Positions 47,961-59,864 of a stretch of 64,000 bases of DNA are shown here, piece after piece (within the stretch, counting starts at the first letter, position 1; every line of letters starts with the position of its first letter). The notes beneath the pieces were generated by a model. The model was not told the origin of the DNA. It saw only the letters and a list, made by a program, of their open reading frames with translations, and did no database searches. Location: assembly GCF_016808335.1 (NCBI RefSeq), contig NC_053142.1, positions 51,393,992 to 51,457,991 on the forward strand, given 5' to 3'. The stretch is from Panicum virgatum (lineage: Eukaryota; Streptophyta; Magnoliopsida; Poales; Poaceae). Made by a program: the position numbers and the translations under genes.

Positions 47961-48230
47961 TGTGAAAGTTCAGAGGCGCTGGAAGGTGGGAAGCACCTGT
48001 GCCCTATCTTGGGTCACGGTGTGTTCGTGTTGATTGCATGGAACAGCCCCAATGCGTGGCTTTTACAGAGGACGCAACAACCAGGAGAGACGGCCGGGAG
48101 ATGTTTGTTACAACAACCTCATCTAATCTAGGAAGTCTACAACAACTCGATAACATCTCCCAGCCGTGATATGTCCCAGTTTGTTGCTCAATTACAGGGA
48201 GACGCACACAAACACATCTATACTTTAACA
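47961..48230 (-). repeat. 5' LTR of the copia element
   Basis: Partner of 43360-43629. On the minus strand it starts TGTTAAAGTATAGATG and ends TTCACA, and it should carry the promoter of the element. Confidence 0.95.
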
Positions 48231-48235
48231 TGCAG

Positions 48236-49066
48236 ACGCCGAGCAAAAGATGATGCATGGCATCGGGTACGTTCTAGAAGCGGACGCACGCGTGCTGCAC
48301 ATACACTCCAGCGCAGGGCATGGTACAACTAGGACGCATGCATGCTGCAGCAGCAGATGCCAAGCAGGCACGGCGTCCCTGTCGGGGTGGATCGATGGGA
48401 GTAGGGGAAGTGTGGGGGGGCATGCGCTGCTAGCTCGTCGGACGTTGGCATCGGCCAGTCGGCAAGGAAACCGGGGGCTCGCCCGTGCGCCGCGGGAGAC
48501 GCAGGCAGACGCGCGCCCGCACGAGGGTGGCGACGCCCGGCAGCCAGCGACCGCGCATGCGCTTGCCGCGACGGCAGCAGCGCCGTGCCCGCCCGCGCGC
48601 GTTGCGTGACGGCTGCGGCGACCGCACGTCCGGCGGCCGGACTCGCCGAGTTGTGTGAAGTGTGAACAACCCGGCGCCCTTGGGCGAGGAGGGCCCATGC
48701 ATCCGTCCGCCCCTCGTCGTCATGCGACGCTGACATTTCGGCGGGCCGGTTGCTTCCGCGTCGACGGAACCCATGACTTTTTTTTTTCTGGCCGTGAAGC
48801 GTCTTGGTTTGCCGATGCCGCTCGTGCTAGGACAGCAGGGCTTGGACGGGGATGGCATGTCGGGCAGCTCCTTTGGAAAGCCGCGTTTGCATTTCGGGGC
48901 TGATTCGGCACACGGGCCAAGCGTCAAGATGAATGGGATTACTGACGTGGAAGCATAATCTCGTCTCCTGGCCAAATCCAGAATTCCCGATTCTGATAGG
49001 CAAACGGATCAACAAGACACATGCTATGCATCTCACATTCCTCATACTATTACGCCGCAAAATTAG
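48236..49066. other. GC-rich intergenic DNA, no gene called
   Basis: Frames on both strands between 48250 and 48980 overlap each other and are Arg/Ala/Gly-rich. None shows a domain. It resembles other CpG-rich non-genic blocks in the window. Confidence 0.4.
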
Positions 49067-49413
49067 GGCCATGTTTGGTTTAGATGTGAAAATGTTTTGA
49101 TGAGAGAGAAACGATGCTTTGACCATTAATTAGGGGTATTAAATAAAGTCTAATTACAAAATTACCTCCATAACTATAGTACTGTAGCAGTTGCTCTATC
49201 TAATGAGGCCTTTGACCGCACGATTAGAGGGTAATTGAGCGCAGTTACTGTAGCATCACTGTAGCCAATCACGATGAAACTTGGCTCATTAGATTCGTCT
49301 CGAAAATTTATACCCATTCCTAAAAAGGTTTTACAAATAGACTTCATTTAGTACTGCATGCGGGCATTCGTCTTTTAGTGCAAAAGTTTTCGTGGTTGCA
49401 TCCAAACACGGCC
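49067..49413. mobile_element. MITE, GGCC-TGTTTGG subfamily with TAG duplication
   Basis: GGCCATGTTTGG at the left and CCAAACACGGCC at the right are inverted. TAG flanks both ends (49064-49066, 49414-49416). The interior has CATTAGATTCGTCTCG and CATTTAGTACTGCATGC, as in the copies at 26 and 29284. Confidence 0.85.
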
Positions 49414-49686
49414 TAGATTACAGAGACAGATTGAACATTTCCAACACATACATGCATGCATGTTCCATTCCCACACAGCATTGGATTCCACATGTACAAA
49501 AGGGCGCAAAATGCAACAAGTATCCTCGTATGTGGCCTCCTCTTTTAACTGTATTTTACCAGCAGGTTCGCCCAACCAACCCAGACTGCATACCCTGCAG
49601 CACAACACTACGTACTTGCACGGTAGAACTGAGCTGTAGCAACATCCTACAGTCAGAGGTCGAGTGGGAAAAAAAAAAACCAAAGG

Positions 49687-50643
49687 CTACGCACACGTCT
49701 TCCCGGCCGGTGCGGGTCCGACCATGAAGCTGCCGAGCTCGGCGTTGCGGAGGCCCAGCGCCGCGCGGAACACGCCGTTGACGGCGTCCGACAGGCGGTC
49801 CAGCCGCGCCGTCAGCTCCACCGTGCGCCTCTCCACCTCCTGCGCCGCGGCGCGCACCGCCGCCTCGTCGGCTCCGTCCTTGGCGTCGAGCACCGACGCG
49901 AGCCTCTGGACGGCCTCGTCGATGGCGTCCACTTCGCTGGCGCTGGAGGCGGCGAGCGCGGAGAGCTGGCCGGACACGGCGTTGAAGGGTTCCGCCCAGG
50001 AGAAGTCCCCGCCGGAGACGCGGGGGAAGGCGGCCGCGTCGAGGAAGGCTCCTCCGAGGACGGCGGCCGCGGCCGCGGCGGCCAGGGAGGAGACGGCGCT
50101 GACGGCGACAAGGACGCGCGCGGCGGCGGAGAGGCGGCCGCGGGGCTGGTCGAACGGGAGGGAAGGGAGCGGCGGCGGCGGGGACGAGGAGCTGCGGTCG
50201 TCGCGGTCCGCGAGCGCGGCGCGCGCGCGCCCTCGCCCTGCCGGCGACGACGAGAGCAGGTGGAGCGCGAAGCGGGCGAGGAGGCGGCGGCGGCGGAGGC
50301 GCTCGAGGCGCGCGGTGATGGCGTTGCAGGCGTCGAGGAGCGCGACGCCGGCGTCGAGGTGCGCGGCGACGGCTGCCGCGTCCCCCTCGCCGGCGAGCGC
50401 GGGCGCCGCCTCCGCGAGCGTGAGCGCGAGGAGGTCGGCGAGCCGCGCGAGCGCCGCGAGCGGGGAGGAGGAGGGCGCGGGACCGGACAGCAGGCCCCGG
50501 AGGCGCGCGGCCAGCGCCGCGTCGAAGCAGGCCGTCAGCAGCTGCTGGCGCTGGCGGCTGCGGCGGCTGGCCTTGGGCGGTGCTGCGTCCGAGTGGTGGT
50601 GGTGGGGCGGGAGGAGCGAGCTGCACTTCTCGGTCAGGAACAT
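49687..50643 (-). CDS. BYPASS1/ROH1-like protein (DUF793-type)
   Basis: A single exon of 318 residues from ATG 50643 to TAG 49687, preceded on its strand by a TATA-like CTATATCC about 80-90 nt upstream. Residues 99-130 (GVALLDACNAITARLERLRRRRLLARFALHLL, quoted here only to its core DACNAITARLERLRRRR) match the central helix of plant BPS1-like/ROH1 proteins. A hydrophobic Ala/Val segment (172-198) follows, then a coiled-coil-prone tail (235-300). Family members limit a root-derived mobile signal (BPS1) or interact with exocyst subunits (ROH1); which applies here cannot be told. The low-complexity Ala content and high GC are typical of grass single-exon genes. Larger frames on the other strand are shadows. 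Confidence 0.78.
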   Translation of the reverse strand: MFLTEKCSSLLPPHHHHSDAAPPKASRRSRQRQQLLTACFDAALAARLRGLLSGPAPSSSPLAALARLADLLALTLAEAAPALAGEGDAAAVAAHLDAGVALLDACNAITARLERLRRRRLLARFALHLLSSSPAGRGRARAALADRDDRSSSSPPPPLPSLPFDQPRGRLSAAARVLVAVSAVSSLAAAAAAAVLGGAFLDAAAFPRVSGGDFSWAEPFNAVSGQLSALAASSASEVDAIDEAVQRLASVLDAKDGADEAAVRAAAQEVERRTVELTARLDRLSDAVNGVFRAALGLRNAELGSFMVGPAPAGKTCA

Positions 50644-51104
50644 TTGGGCTGCTGTGGGTTGGCGGCGGCGCTGGATCAGGCTGGCTGCGGAGGTGGGGAG
50701 ACCCGGGGGTGGAGGCGGGATATAGGCTATAGCCTGCGGCGATGCGGTTGCGTCTCGTTGCGTCGGGGGCGTGTGAAACGGGACAGGGAGGGGAGGCGAC
50801 GGGGGAGAAGCCTTTTGTCCCCGCCGGCAAGGACGCGTTTCCGGGAAGGGGTTGCGGCGTGGGCCCGCCGCGTAAGCCGCGTCCCCGGAACGCTTCCTCC
50901 GCCGGCCGGCCGGCCTCGCCTCTTCGTGACGCTTCTATCCTCTCTCTGTCTCCCCGCGCCATTTGTTTCCTGCAAGAAAGAAAAAAGATACTAGTCTGGT
51001 GGGGCTCCACAAAACTGAAACGGAGTGACGAAAAACTTGCCGACCTCAGAAACCCAGCAGCGGTGGACGATCGCGCCTGTTTGCCTGGCTGATGCTACCT
51101 ACTC

Positions 51105-51388
51105 GGGTGTGTTTAGATCTCCAAACTCCTCCAATTTTTCAAATTTTCCATCACATCAAAATCATATCGAAACATTAAATATAGTAAATGATCCATACAT
51201 GGAGTACTAAATATAGATAAATAAAAAAACTAATTGCATAGTTTTGATGTACGTTGCGAGACGAATCTTTTGAGCCTAGTTAGGTCATGATAGGACAATA
51301 TTTACCACAAACAAACGAAAAGTACTACAGTGTGCTAAGTGTTCGATGTGATTTTTTCTACCAATTTTTCGCGGATCTAAACACACCC
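51105..51388. mobile_element. MITE, GGGTGTGTTTAGATC subfamily, complete
   Basis: GGGTGTGTTTAGATC at the left and GATCTAAACACACCC at the right are perfect inverted repeats. CTC flanks both ends (51102-51104, 51389-51391). It shares CCATCACATC and GAATCTTTTGAGCCTAGTTA with the copies at 4283 and 16926. It lies about 460 bp upstream of the BYPASS1-like start codon. Confidence 0.88.
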
Positions 51389-54300
51389 CTCGGGATTTTT
51401 GCAGCTTGAATTGCTCTGTTGAGCAATGCAACCTTTTCCTATCTTTTCTTCTCGGGAACACCGGTGGGTAGCTTTTTCTGCGCGACCTCACGAGTTTTCC
51501 CAAAACGAAACAAAACAAAAACAATCTGTCATGACCGTGTGAGCTTATGCAATGATGTGCAATTCTTAGTTTTGAGATGATGTAGTATTTCATGGGATGC
51601 AGCCACGTCATCGACTATTGCGTCCAGCAGAACATTGTCTGGCTGCGAGAATTTTTTTTCATCCCATTGGTTGGGAATTCAGACTGATGGGCGACTTCTT
51701 ACCCACTTCTTGCGTTTTCACAATTACGACAGCCAATCTCTATGGCACGGGTCGCGTCGTACGATCATCGTACAAGTAATTTTCAGTTCGAACCTTGCAC
51801 TCCACCAGGGTTCACACTGTGTACGAGTCCCCATCGGAAAAGGAAACAGTTCATAGTGAATAGATACTGTACGATTTTCGAGTGAGGTACATCACACTAC
51901 TAATAAACAGGCAGAAGGAAAAATGGGGGTACGGATGACGAAACTTTATCTGATAGTACTCCAATTTGATCAAGGAATCAAAATGTGCCTTCCCTTAGCT
52001 CAAGAAGGATAAGCAACTTAGTATCTCTCCTCAACTTTTTTCCCGATTTAAGAAGGATAAGCAAAGTCAGATCAGCACGAAGGAACACACGGTACAAGCT
52101 TTCCAGCGAATTAAGCCCAAACGCGCATGCATGCCACGTGAATAATGCGCCATGCAATTAGAAAGCACTCCTAAATAACAATGCCCGCCACTTGAATTTC
52201 CATAAGCTTTGTACTAGGTTCTTTTAAGTTTTAAGAATGACGACGCCACCGTGAAAAACATGCTTCGTTCATGATTGTTTTTTTTCTTCCTTCCTTGACT
52301 GGCCATCTCGCCCATGTGCCACCTCTCACTTCCTCTTCTTTTCCCCTACTTACCGTGGACGCAACGAACCGAAAGCAGGCCATGGCGGCACATCAGCACC
52401 TTGCTTCTTTGCAGTGAAGATATTTCCGTGACCAACGAACCAATCGTCTCGCACACCTTTAGGCATTGGTTGGTGTTCCTGTTTAGGAGCGTCCATTCTG
52501 CACGCTGCCATCCGGTGCAACAATGGTCAATGCTACAGGTAACAGCTACAGTAGTAAACAGGCAAAGGAAGTATAAAATAAATAAATAGATAAATAAATA
52601 AATAAATAAATAAATAATATTAGTAACAGTCAAGGGAAGCAGAAACCGGAAGTGGCCAAGAAAAATACTCACCTGGGTGCTGGGGCCGATTGGAAGGGCT
52701 ACAGTTGCCTCCACGCGTGCTTCGATCGCTTTAGCGCCACGCATCCGAAACGGTGGGAACGAAACGTCGGCGTGGGAACCACCCGCTCATTCGTCAGGTC
52801 AGGTCAGGTCAGGTCGCCGCCCATCGGCTTTGACCTCACAAGAGGCTTGAGCTGCACACAGCACATGGATAATGAGGACGAACAGGTCATAGGTTAGAGT
52901 ATAAGCCTGAAATTACGGATCCGTTGATGCAGACAGATCATTTTATTTCGTCAATTGAGCTGATGTTTGCAGGAGGGGAAAGCTAAGCCAGAAGTTTGAA
53001 ATGTGCAGCCTTGAACTACGGCAAGCTCACAAGTAACAGAAGCTCACAAATCAATAGTATTACGGAAGCTGACAGATTATGGCGACGATTCCTAGCAGCC
53101 CGTAGAAATAAAAAAAATGTGTTAACGAGCTACGAAGAGGAATGCTATACTTGTATGAGCTGTTGGTGTTTGTGTTCTTCACTTCTCACCTCCTTGCTTT
53201 GTATCTCTAGGTTTTTTGCCCTGAACTTGAGATTGGCGCCTCACGCCCTCGCCCTCTTGATCTTTCACCAAATCATGTTTTATACAGTTGGCTGATGTTT
53301 CGAGGCAGTGCAAATCACAACCATATATTATTTCGTTTTATGCATGACTACTTTGTAAAAGATCTCTAAAAGATATCATGTGGGTATGCTCGCAACTGCA
53401 ACAATATGGCTGGTATTGATGCAAGAATTCAGCGTAATATAAATTGTACATGACCATTTCAACAATCTTAATGTATAAGACATGATGGGTGCTTACTAAA
53501 TAGTCATACAGACAATGAAAGAGTTCACAAATGTTATCCATAAGCTTTCTTTCTGTACACTGCATCACACGGGGCAGCAAAACGGCTAAACATCACAATC
53601 AAAACAGCTAACATTTCTTTTTTATTTTTAATTAAAAATAGCATGCTAACTTGCTAAGAATGTTCTTATCATCTTGCATGTGCTTAAAACAATCCAGCTG
53701 ATGGCCCACAGCATCAGAAAAGAAAGTGACCTTTTTTTGAAAAGAAACTGCAGGGGAAACCTGTGGGCCTATCTCTGAACCTCTGGATTGGAATCCCAGC
53801 AAGGTGACAATTTGCTGGCAACATGGCAAATTGGTCCGGTCAGCTTTAGACCAGAATTGCAAGTTCATACTTCAATGTTGTGGGTCATATGTAAACCCAT
53901 ATCCTTGTATATAAAAAATACACATTGAGCATTTGTTTGGTAGGAATCCAAATGGAGAACATATCAGCTGGGTGCTGATGCAAGCAACAATGTTGCACTG
54001 ATAGTTCCAACCTCAGCAGCTCTGCTAGCACAACACAAAGGTAACAATTTTATACATTCCATAAGAATATAAAGAGTACAAACTAATTATTGAAATCATT
54101 ACAGGATGTTAGTATCTCCTACTGAATTGAGGAAATTGATAGGATATCAAAAAATGATGGTTCCATCCTGAAAAAAAAAAGAACTGTTAGAATCTGTGTA
54201 AAATCCAAGAGGAGGTAATGTATACCATATACCTTTTGCCCAGAATCAAATAGGATGGTGCAAGGAATGGATAAGGAACAAAATAATTATTTTTGTTGAT

Positions 54301-54916
54301 GCTTAGCTTAGCATTAAATCGTTGGGAGTATTCCCAATTTCACATTTATCAAAGGAAAAAGAAATGCTAACCAATGAATACCATGTTCACATCTGAGTGC
54401 ACCCCAGAGATTGCAACCAATCAATTTTCTTAAAGTGAGAATGACTTGCCACACAGACGGCATGGTTTGGAAATCAATAGCTTATATGGTCAGGCATAAA
54501 TATACAATAAGATCTATAAGATTATATTAAGTATGTACCTTATAGTGTGGTTACGGTGGGAAAAACAACAATACCTTCCATCGTATGAGCTATTGGATCC
54601 TCCAATCTGTTGCAACAAACAATTCCTTACCATTTGTAGTGGGTGCAAAGTGTGTGAACATGATTTCCTTCACATTTCGATCATCAGCATCTTACATAAA
54701 AAAGGGAATGCCAACATCTTAACCTCATCATCCCATTTATTCCAAATATGAGATTGACATACCATGATAGAGAAGAGACTATACACTGTGCACAGCTAAC
54801 CAAAAGAGATGTAGCTAACTATGTATGCTTTGCATCGAGCAATTCAGACCTACCAAGTACATATCTACATTACTTGTTGGGAGGAACTTCAGATGGGGAG
54901 GAAGTTTCCAAATGAG
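51389..54916. other. Intergenic region without a recognised gene
   Basis: AT-rich DNA with an (AAAT)n run (about 52574-52618) and a (TCAGG)n run (about 52793-52814). No frame resembles a known family. The right part (about 54.0-54.9 kb) may include the 3' UTR of the TPR gene. Confidence 0.4.
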
Positions 54917-56407
54917 CTATGGATTAGTGGCACTGACAAGCTTCTCACATAGCCTTTCCACACGGGCCTGAACAAAGGAATGTGGCAGAATGCATGAGTT
55001 ATTAAGCTTTAAGAGCTAAATTAGGTAGCTACAACAGAATAGGAAATTGTAGTTCTGCAAGGTAAATCTCTGATGCTAACCTTGAAAGACTTGGACCGGC
55101 GAATAGAGGGATCAAGATTCAACGCATCTGCATAAGCATTTTCTGCAGCACAATATTCACCCATCGTAAGAAGCGCATCTCCTCGCAACAAGTGAGCCTG
55201 CAAATCCAGCATCAATAAAGGCAGCAAGGACCATGGCACACTTAGTAATAACAACAAAAACAGCGGCAGTTTGGCGAAAAGACATGCCTAAAGATGGGTT
55301 TGACTGGGTGTTAGTACTATTTGGTTGTATTCATTGGTATAACAAGTACCAAGCCTTCCTCGATTCACCTATCACAAAGTTACTAGCAACCGTGTAGGCA
55401 CTCACACAAGTTTGCAGCAAACATTGGCGACTGGAACCAAGCAACCAGCCAATTTATAGTTGAGACAATGAAAACATAGATAGACATCATAATTGGTACT
55501 TTTGAGGCTTATTCCCAGGGAGATGCATATCATAACATGAATAACAAGGCATGATATGAATATACAAGCGAAGTGATGCCTAGGAAATTTGGAGGTTCCA
55601 AGCAAATCAAATACCTGAGTAAATTTGGGGGATATTCTTATTGCTTCCTCGGCGTCCTCAAGCGCACCAGAGATCTCCCCAATTGCTAGTCTCGCCTTAG
55701 ACCTGCATGATTTCCACAAAATGTCACACAGCAAACTCGAAGCACACTATTTGACTTGGAAACACTAATTTGCATGCCAGACTCAAAACAACAGAACGTA
55801 ACCTGCTCCTGTACACCAAATGCATACCACCACAAGCGTTGAGCCCAATAACCTACAAACAAACAATTGGAATCGAGTTAGATCCACATAACTGATGGAG
55901 CATGCACAGTTGCAGAGTGGCACATTTGTTCAGAATCCAGACCCCATTCAGAAGGACTTCCGCTTCGGCCGCGCTTCCCTTCTCGAGGGCAGCCTCGGCC
56001 TTCTCCCGCGCGGCGAGTGCGGCGAACTCCGCGGCCACGTTGAACTCCGCAGCGCCGAGGAGGTGCTCCAGGAGCTGCGCGCCGCGCGCCGCCGTGCCCA
56101 CGTGGCCGAACACCGCGGCACTCCCGGCGACGGAGGCGGCGACGTTGGGCCCCGCGCCGCAGCGGCCGAGGCACCCGCAGGAGTCCACGTCGACGCGCGG
56201 GGGCGCGAGGCCCGCGAGCGCAGCGAGGACCTCGCGCCCGCCCTGCCGCGCGCACGTGCGGTTCGTGCAGACCCGCACCTCCACTGCTCCCGAAGCGCGC
56301 GGAGGAGCAGGACGCCGGCGGCGATGCTGAGTCCTCCGGTGAGCGGAGGGGAGGCAGCAGGAACGGTGGGTCGTGGTCACTCCCGCAACCGCCACAGCCA
56401 CCGCCAT
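54917..56407 (-). CDS. TPR protein with [2Fe-2S] thioredoxin-like domain, probably plastid
   Basis: Five exons, 56407-55943, 55852-55803, 55702-55615, 55197-55081 and 54967-54917, join in frame to 256 residues. Residues 1-40 are Ala/Ser/Arg-rich with few acids, like a plastid transit peptide. Residues 43-120 form a thioredoxin-like ferredoxin domain: VCTNRTCARQGG (C47, C52) and SCGCLGRCGAGPN (C77, C79, C83), the usual four-Cys [2Fe-2S] pattern plus one extra Cys. Residues 125-240 are tetratricopeptide repeats, including the unit in exon 3 (AIGEISGALEDAEEAIRISPKF) and exon 4 (ALLTMGEYCAAENAYADAL). The LDPSIRRSKSFK end is conserved in this plant family. The role is unknown; cluster binding is inferred from the cysteines. 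Confidence 0.88.
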
Positions 56408-58165
56408 CGCCGTGTGGCCGCTGGAAGGATGATGGGCTGATGAGGCGGGGAGCTTTACCGCGAATTGGTATTTCCTTTAGGGCCTCTTTGTAATGTTGAC
56501 CGTTTACTAGTTCGCACGGCATGGACGAGGAGTCCAGGTCTCTCAGCCCGGTGTGGTAATTTTGCGTAAACACCCTTGTCTTCTTGAGTCAGGTTGAGCG
56601 GCGAGAGGCTTGTCTCCTCGACAATCGCCGTTGTCTCGCGGCAGCCGGAGGGCGGCGCGCAGAGGCGAGTCCCCTGGTTCCCAGCGACGGCCGGTGGCGC
56701 GGTTCTGCGAGGAAGACGACGCGAGCCGCGAGGAAGACGACGCGAGCCGCGAGGAAGGTTTTTTTTTTTTTTTTTTTTTTGAGATAGAGCCGCAAGGAAG
56801 CTAGGAAGGGTTTTTTTTTTGGGCCTTGGGGTGGGATGAGTGGACCGTGGACCTCTAGCCCATCAACCATTCCGCGTCATCCCCTGGAGGCCTCGACCCT
56901 TGAGGCCTTGACCGGCTGACCCCCTCGCCTCGCGGCCTCGACTGCTGGCTGCGCCGGGGTGGGCGCCACTGAACCCTAGCGCAAGCACGTTGCCGCGGCG
57001 GAGCCCACCGCCGAAGCGCTCCACCTCGGCCCGCCACGCCGCCGCCCATTACCGCAGCGCTCCGCCGCCGCGCACCCGCGCAGCCACCCACCGCCGGTGC
57101 GCACCGCCGGCGGCAAGCTTCCGGCGACGCCGAGGACGACCGGTGGCTCCCTGAGGAGAGGTGCCCCTCTCGTAATTCGACGATTCATGCTGCTGATTTA
57201 GGTGTTGCTTTCTCAACAGGTGAGAGACTTTGCATTGGTAATTTAGTCGGATTAGTCTTGCTCTAGGTAATTCTTGTGCTGAATTGATGTATTGTGTATG
57301 TTGTGATTAGTGGAAATTAGAAAATATATTTTCTGTGGTAAAAGAAGAATCTTATATGAGGCCGCACCGGCCGCCGGCGGGCAGGCCTGGCTGCTACCCG
57401 CCGGTCAAGCTCCAAGCTTGCAGTGTGCATGGCGCCGGCCTGCGACCTTGCTTTTCTTGGCTGCCCCAGCTAGATTTTTGGGCGAGCACCGCCACTGCTT
57501 ACGCGCGTGTTCTATGCTGTATCACGGTGTTTGCCTGGTTTAGCCTTTTCCAGCCGCCATAGGTAAATTTTGATCCTGGCTACGCCACTGGGCATCCGCT
57601 CCGGCGGGCTATCAAGAGTAAGAACCATATTCACCTCAGGAGGTCTTCCCATGCCCGAAGCGGCCGAGGACTCAAGGAGTGGCCTCCGGCCGTGTGTACC
57701 CATGTCCCATGGTTCCGCCCCTATCCTAGGCCCTAGGCCCTAGACCCTAGTACTTCATTTAGTGGATTTGATTCTAGAACTAGACTGCGTCAGGGTTATC
57801 GGTACTGTAGTTACCAGCGTTGCTTCCTGCCAAGCAAGCTTCGTATGTTATCTAGCCACCAGTCATAGGTGCCGCTCTCTGTATGTTCGACGAAATGTCT
57901 ATATATAAGTTGGTATCTTGAAGGCACCGTCTGGCACTGACTGATCAATGGCCTGCTGCTCTTTTCCGATGTAGACACTCGGAATTTCATTTGCATGCAG
58001 CATGGTCATCAATCTTACTAGTAGAAAACAGATTGGAGTATGTTTGTTGTATGCTGTTTCAGTTGTATGTTCCTGCTTGCTAATTGCAGCTATGATTGTT
58101 CGGAAACTACAAAGTGGCATGAGGTCGTAACATTCGGAATGCTGTTTCTTGGTGTGTGTAGAGCC
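56408..58165. promoter_or_regulatory. Divergent intergenic region between the TPR gene and COQ4
   Basis: The two genes point away from each other across 1.76 kb, so promoters of both must lie here. CpG-rich DNA fills 56590-57130, with a T-run at 56759-56780 and a duplicated GACGACGCGAGCCGCGAGGAA. Possible GT-flanked leader exons of COQ4 occur near 57180, but I cannot prove them. Short CCTAG/CCCTAG repeats lie at 57718-57752. No coding sequence is called. Confidence 0.5.
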
Positions 58166-59210
58166 ATGGTGGGGGCGCGTGTGCAGCTGAAGGGGTGGCA
58201 ACAGGCAGCTGTTGCGTTTGGTTCTGCATTTGGGGCCCTGCTTGACCCTAGAAGGGCTGACCTGATAGCTGCTCTTGGAGAGACTACTGGGAAGCCAGCA
58301 TTTGAGCGTGTGCTTCAGCGAATGAAGAATAGCGCAGAAGGCAAGGTAAGTCCATACTGACCCTCTTTTTTGTCAGAAAGTCACCATTTAGCTTGATATT
58401 CCTTTTAGTTTTTGGTAATAACAGATTACCCTGTTAGTGCAACACAGTTTTTTTCTCACTTGAAATGCGAACAAATCACTAGCATGATGACACCCTGATA
58501 CTAGGATGCTTGTGAATTGTTGTTTTTCACTGTAACCTGGATGTTAACTTAACTTACCAATTTCCTGGTCAAGTTTTATTTTACTTGCAATCTTCTGATG
58601 TAATATTCCAAAAAGAACTTCACCTGTCACTGAATATGCAATTTTCTACTTCTGTGGCATGAATTTATTCACTTGTCCATGTTACTGACATACCATTGTT
58701 CTTCAGGAAGTTCTCTTGGAGCGTCCTCGTGTCATCTCCTCGCAGGTTTCTCATGCCTGGGACATGCCACAGAACACATTCGGTGCAGCCTATGCTCAGT
58801 TCATGGGGTCAAGGAACTTCTCACCAGACGATCGCCCACCTGTCCGTTTCATGGACACTGATGAGCTGGCCTACGTTGCGACACGGGCCCGTGAAGTTCA
58901 TGACTTTTGGCACGTTCTGTTTGGCCTTCCGACGAACCTGATTGGAGAGACTGCCCTCAAGGTGATAGAATTTGAGCAGATGTTCCTCCCAATGTGCATG
59001 CTGTCAGTTGTTGGGGGCTCTGCAAGGTTCAGCGAGAAACAAAGGACACTGTTTTTCCAGCATTACTTCCCATGGGCAGCAAAAGCAGGTCTCAAGTGCA
59101 CGGATCTGATGTCTGTATACTATGAGAAGCACTTTCATGAAGACCTGGAGGAAGTGAGAAGAAACTGGGGCATTCTACCATGCCCTGATCCCAAAAAGAG
59201 AGGTGTATAG
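58166..59210 (+). CDS. COQ4: Ubiquinone biosynthesis protein COQ4
   Basis: Two exons, 58166-58345 and 58707-59210 (phase 0), encode 227 residues. COQ4 is a mitochondrial inner-membrane peripheral protein that organises the CoQ-synthesis complex and acts in ring decarboxylation/hydroxylation. The metal-binding signature HDxxH-x11-E is complete: H125, D126, H129 and E141 in [19 protein letters not shown]. The family strings [14 protein letters not shown] and [14 protein letters not shown] flank it. The length agrees with plant homologues. The ATG follows an AG that could be the acceptor of a 5' UTR intron (58160). The N-terminus has an amphipathic Ala/Gly/Phe stretch without a strong classical presequence. 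Confidence 0.93.
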
Positions 59211-59218
59211 ACAGGCGT

Positions 59219-59278
59219 ACTCTGCATGGACTTGTATTTAGTTTTCATACTCTGCATGGACTTGTATTTAGTTTTCAT
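59219..59278. repeat. Perfect 30-bp tandem duplication in the COQ4 3' UTR
   Basis: ACTCTGCATGGACTTGTATT and the next ten bases occur at 59219-59248 and again at 59249-59278, starting about 9 nt after the stop codon. Confidence 0.95.
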
Positions 59279-59864
59279 CTTTGCTTATGTCAGTTCTTTT
59301 GGAATAACGTCATGAGCTATGTTACTGATACCTTAGGAAGTTGCAAAGTACTATGGTTAGTATGTTGAAGGTCGTACTCCTACGCTGCTGGTATTTGCAA
59401 TGCTATGGGAGTCGAACAAGTTCCTCGACATTATTTATGACTGAGATTTACTTCGACATCCTGCTTCATTCAAGAACTTATATGCCAAGACAGAAGGCCA
59501 TAAACAAGTTGCTCTGCTCACTCAGCTTCGAAGAAGCAGACACAGACGAATGAACGAATACATGAGAAAATTAAATTCCTGAAATAGCTTCTATTTAAGT
59601 TTCGGGAAGAGCAATTCTGCATCCTGTAATAAACTTTTCATTATCTGGCAAACGTGGCATTACAAAAAATGAAAATGCCGCACAACTTTGCTCATGGTGG
59701 TTCATCAAATTTACACAAAAATCCTCTGGCCGAGGACATGGCTTCCCTCAAAGAATCATGCTATTGTACATTGTAAAACACACCAGAAGAACACAATAAT
59801 TACAAGGCTAAAAACTTACAACACACACACACAAGGTAGTATGGACTACCCAACGAGGTATAAA
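59279..59864. other. Convergent 3' region of COQ4 and VPS41
   Basis: The two genes end facing each other 654 bp apart, so their 3' UTRs and poly(A) signals lie here. An (AC)n run near 59820-59833 is the only repeat. No further gene is seen. Confidence 0.5.

Larger units (their letters stand above)
43360..48230 (-). mobile_element. Ty1/copia LTR retrotransposon, nearly intact
   Basis: LTRs of 270 bp lie at 43360-43629 and 47961-48230. They start TG and end CA on the minus strand, and are flanked by the 5-bp duplication TGCAG (43355-43359, 48231-48235). The two LTRs differ at six positions (about 2.2%). A primer-binding site for initiator Met-tRNA follows the 5' LTR and a purine tract precedes the 3' LTR. 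The order gag-protease-integrase-RT-RNase H defines copia. The polyprotein is broken by one in-frame TGA. Confidence 0.95.

Noticed and set aside
50260..51010. Plus-strand frame of 244 codons and minus-strand frame of 484 codons
   Set aside because: Shadows of the BYPASS1-like gene and its GC-rich upstream region.
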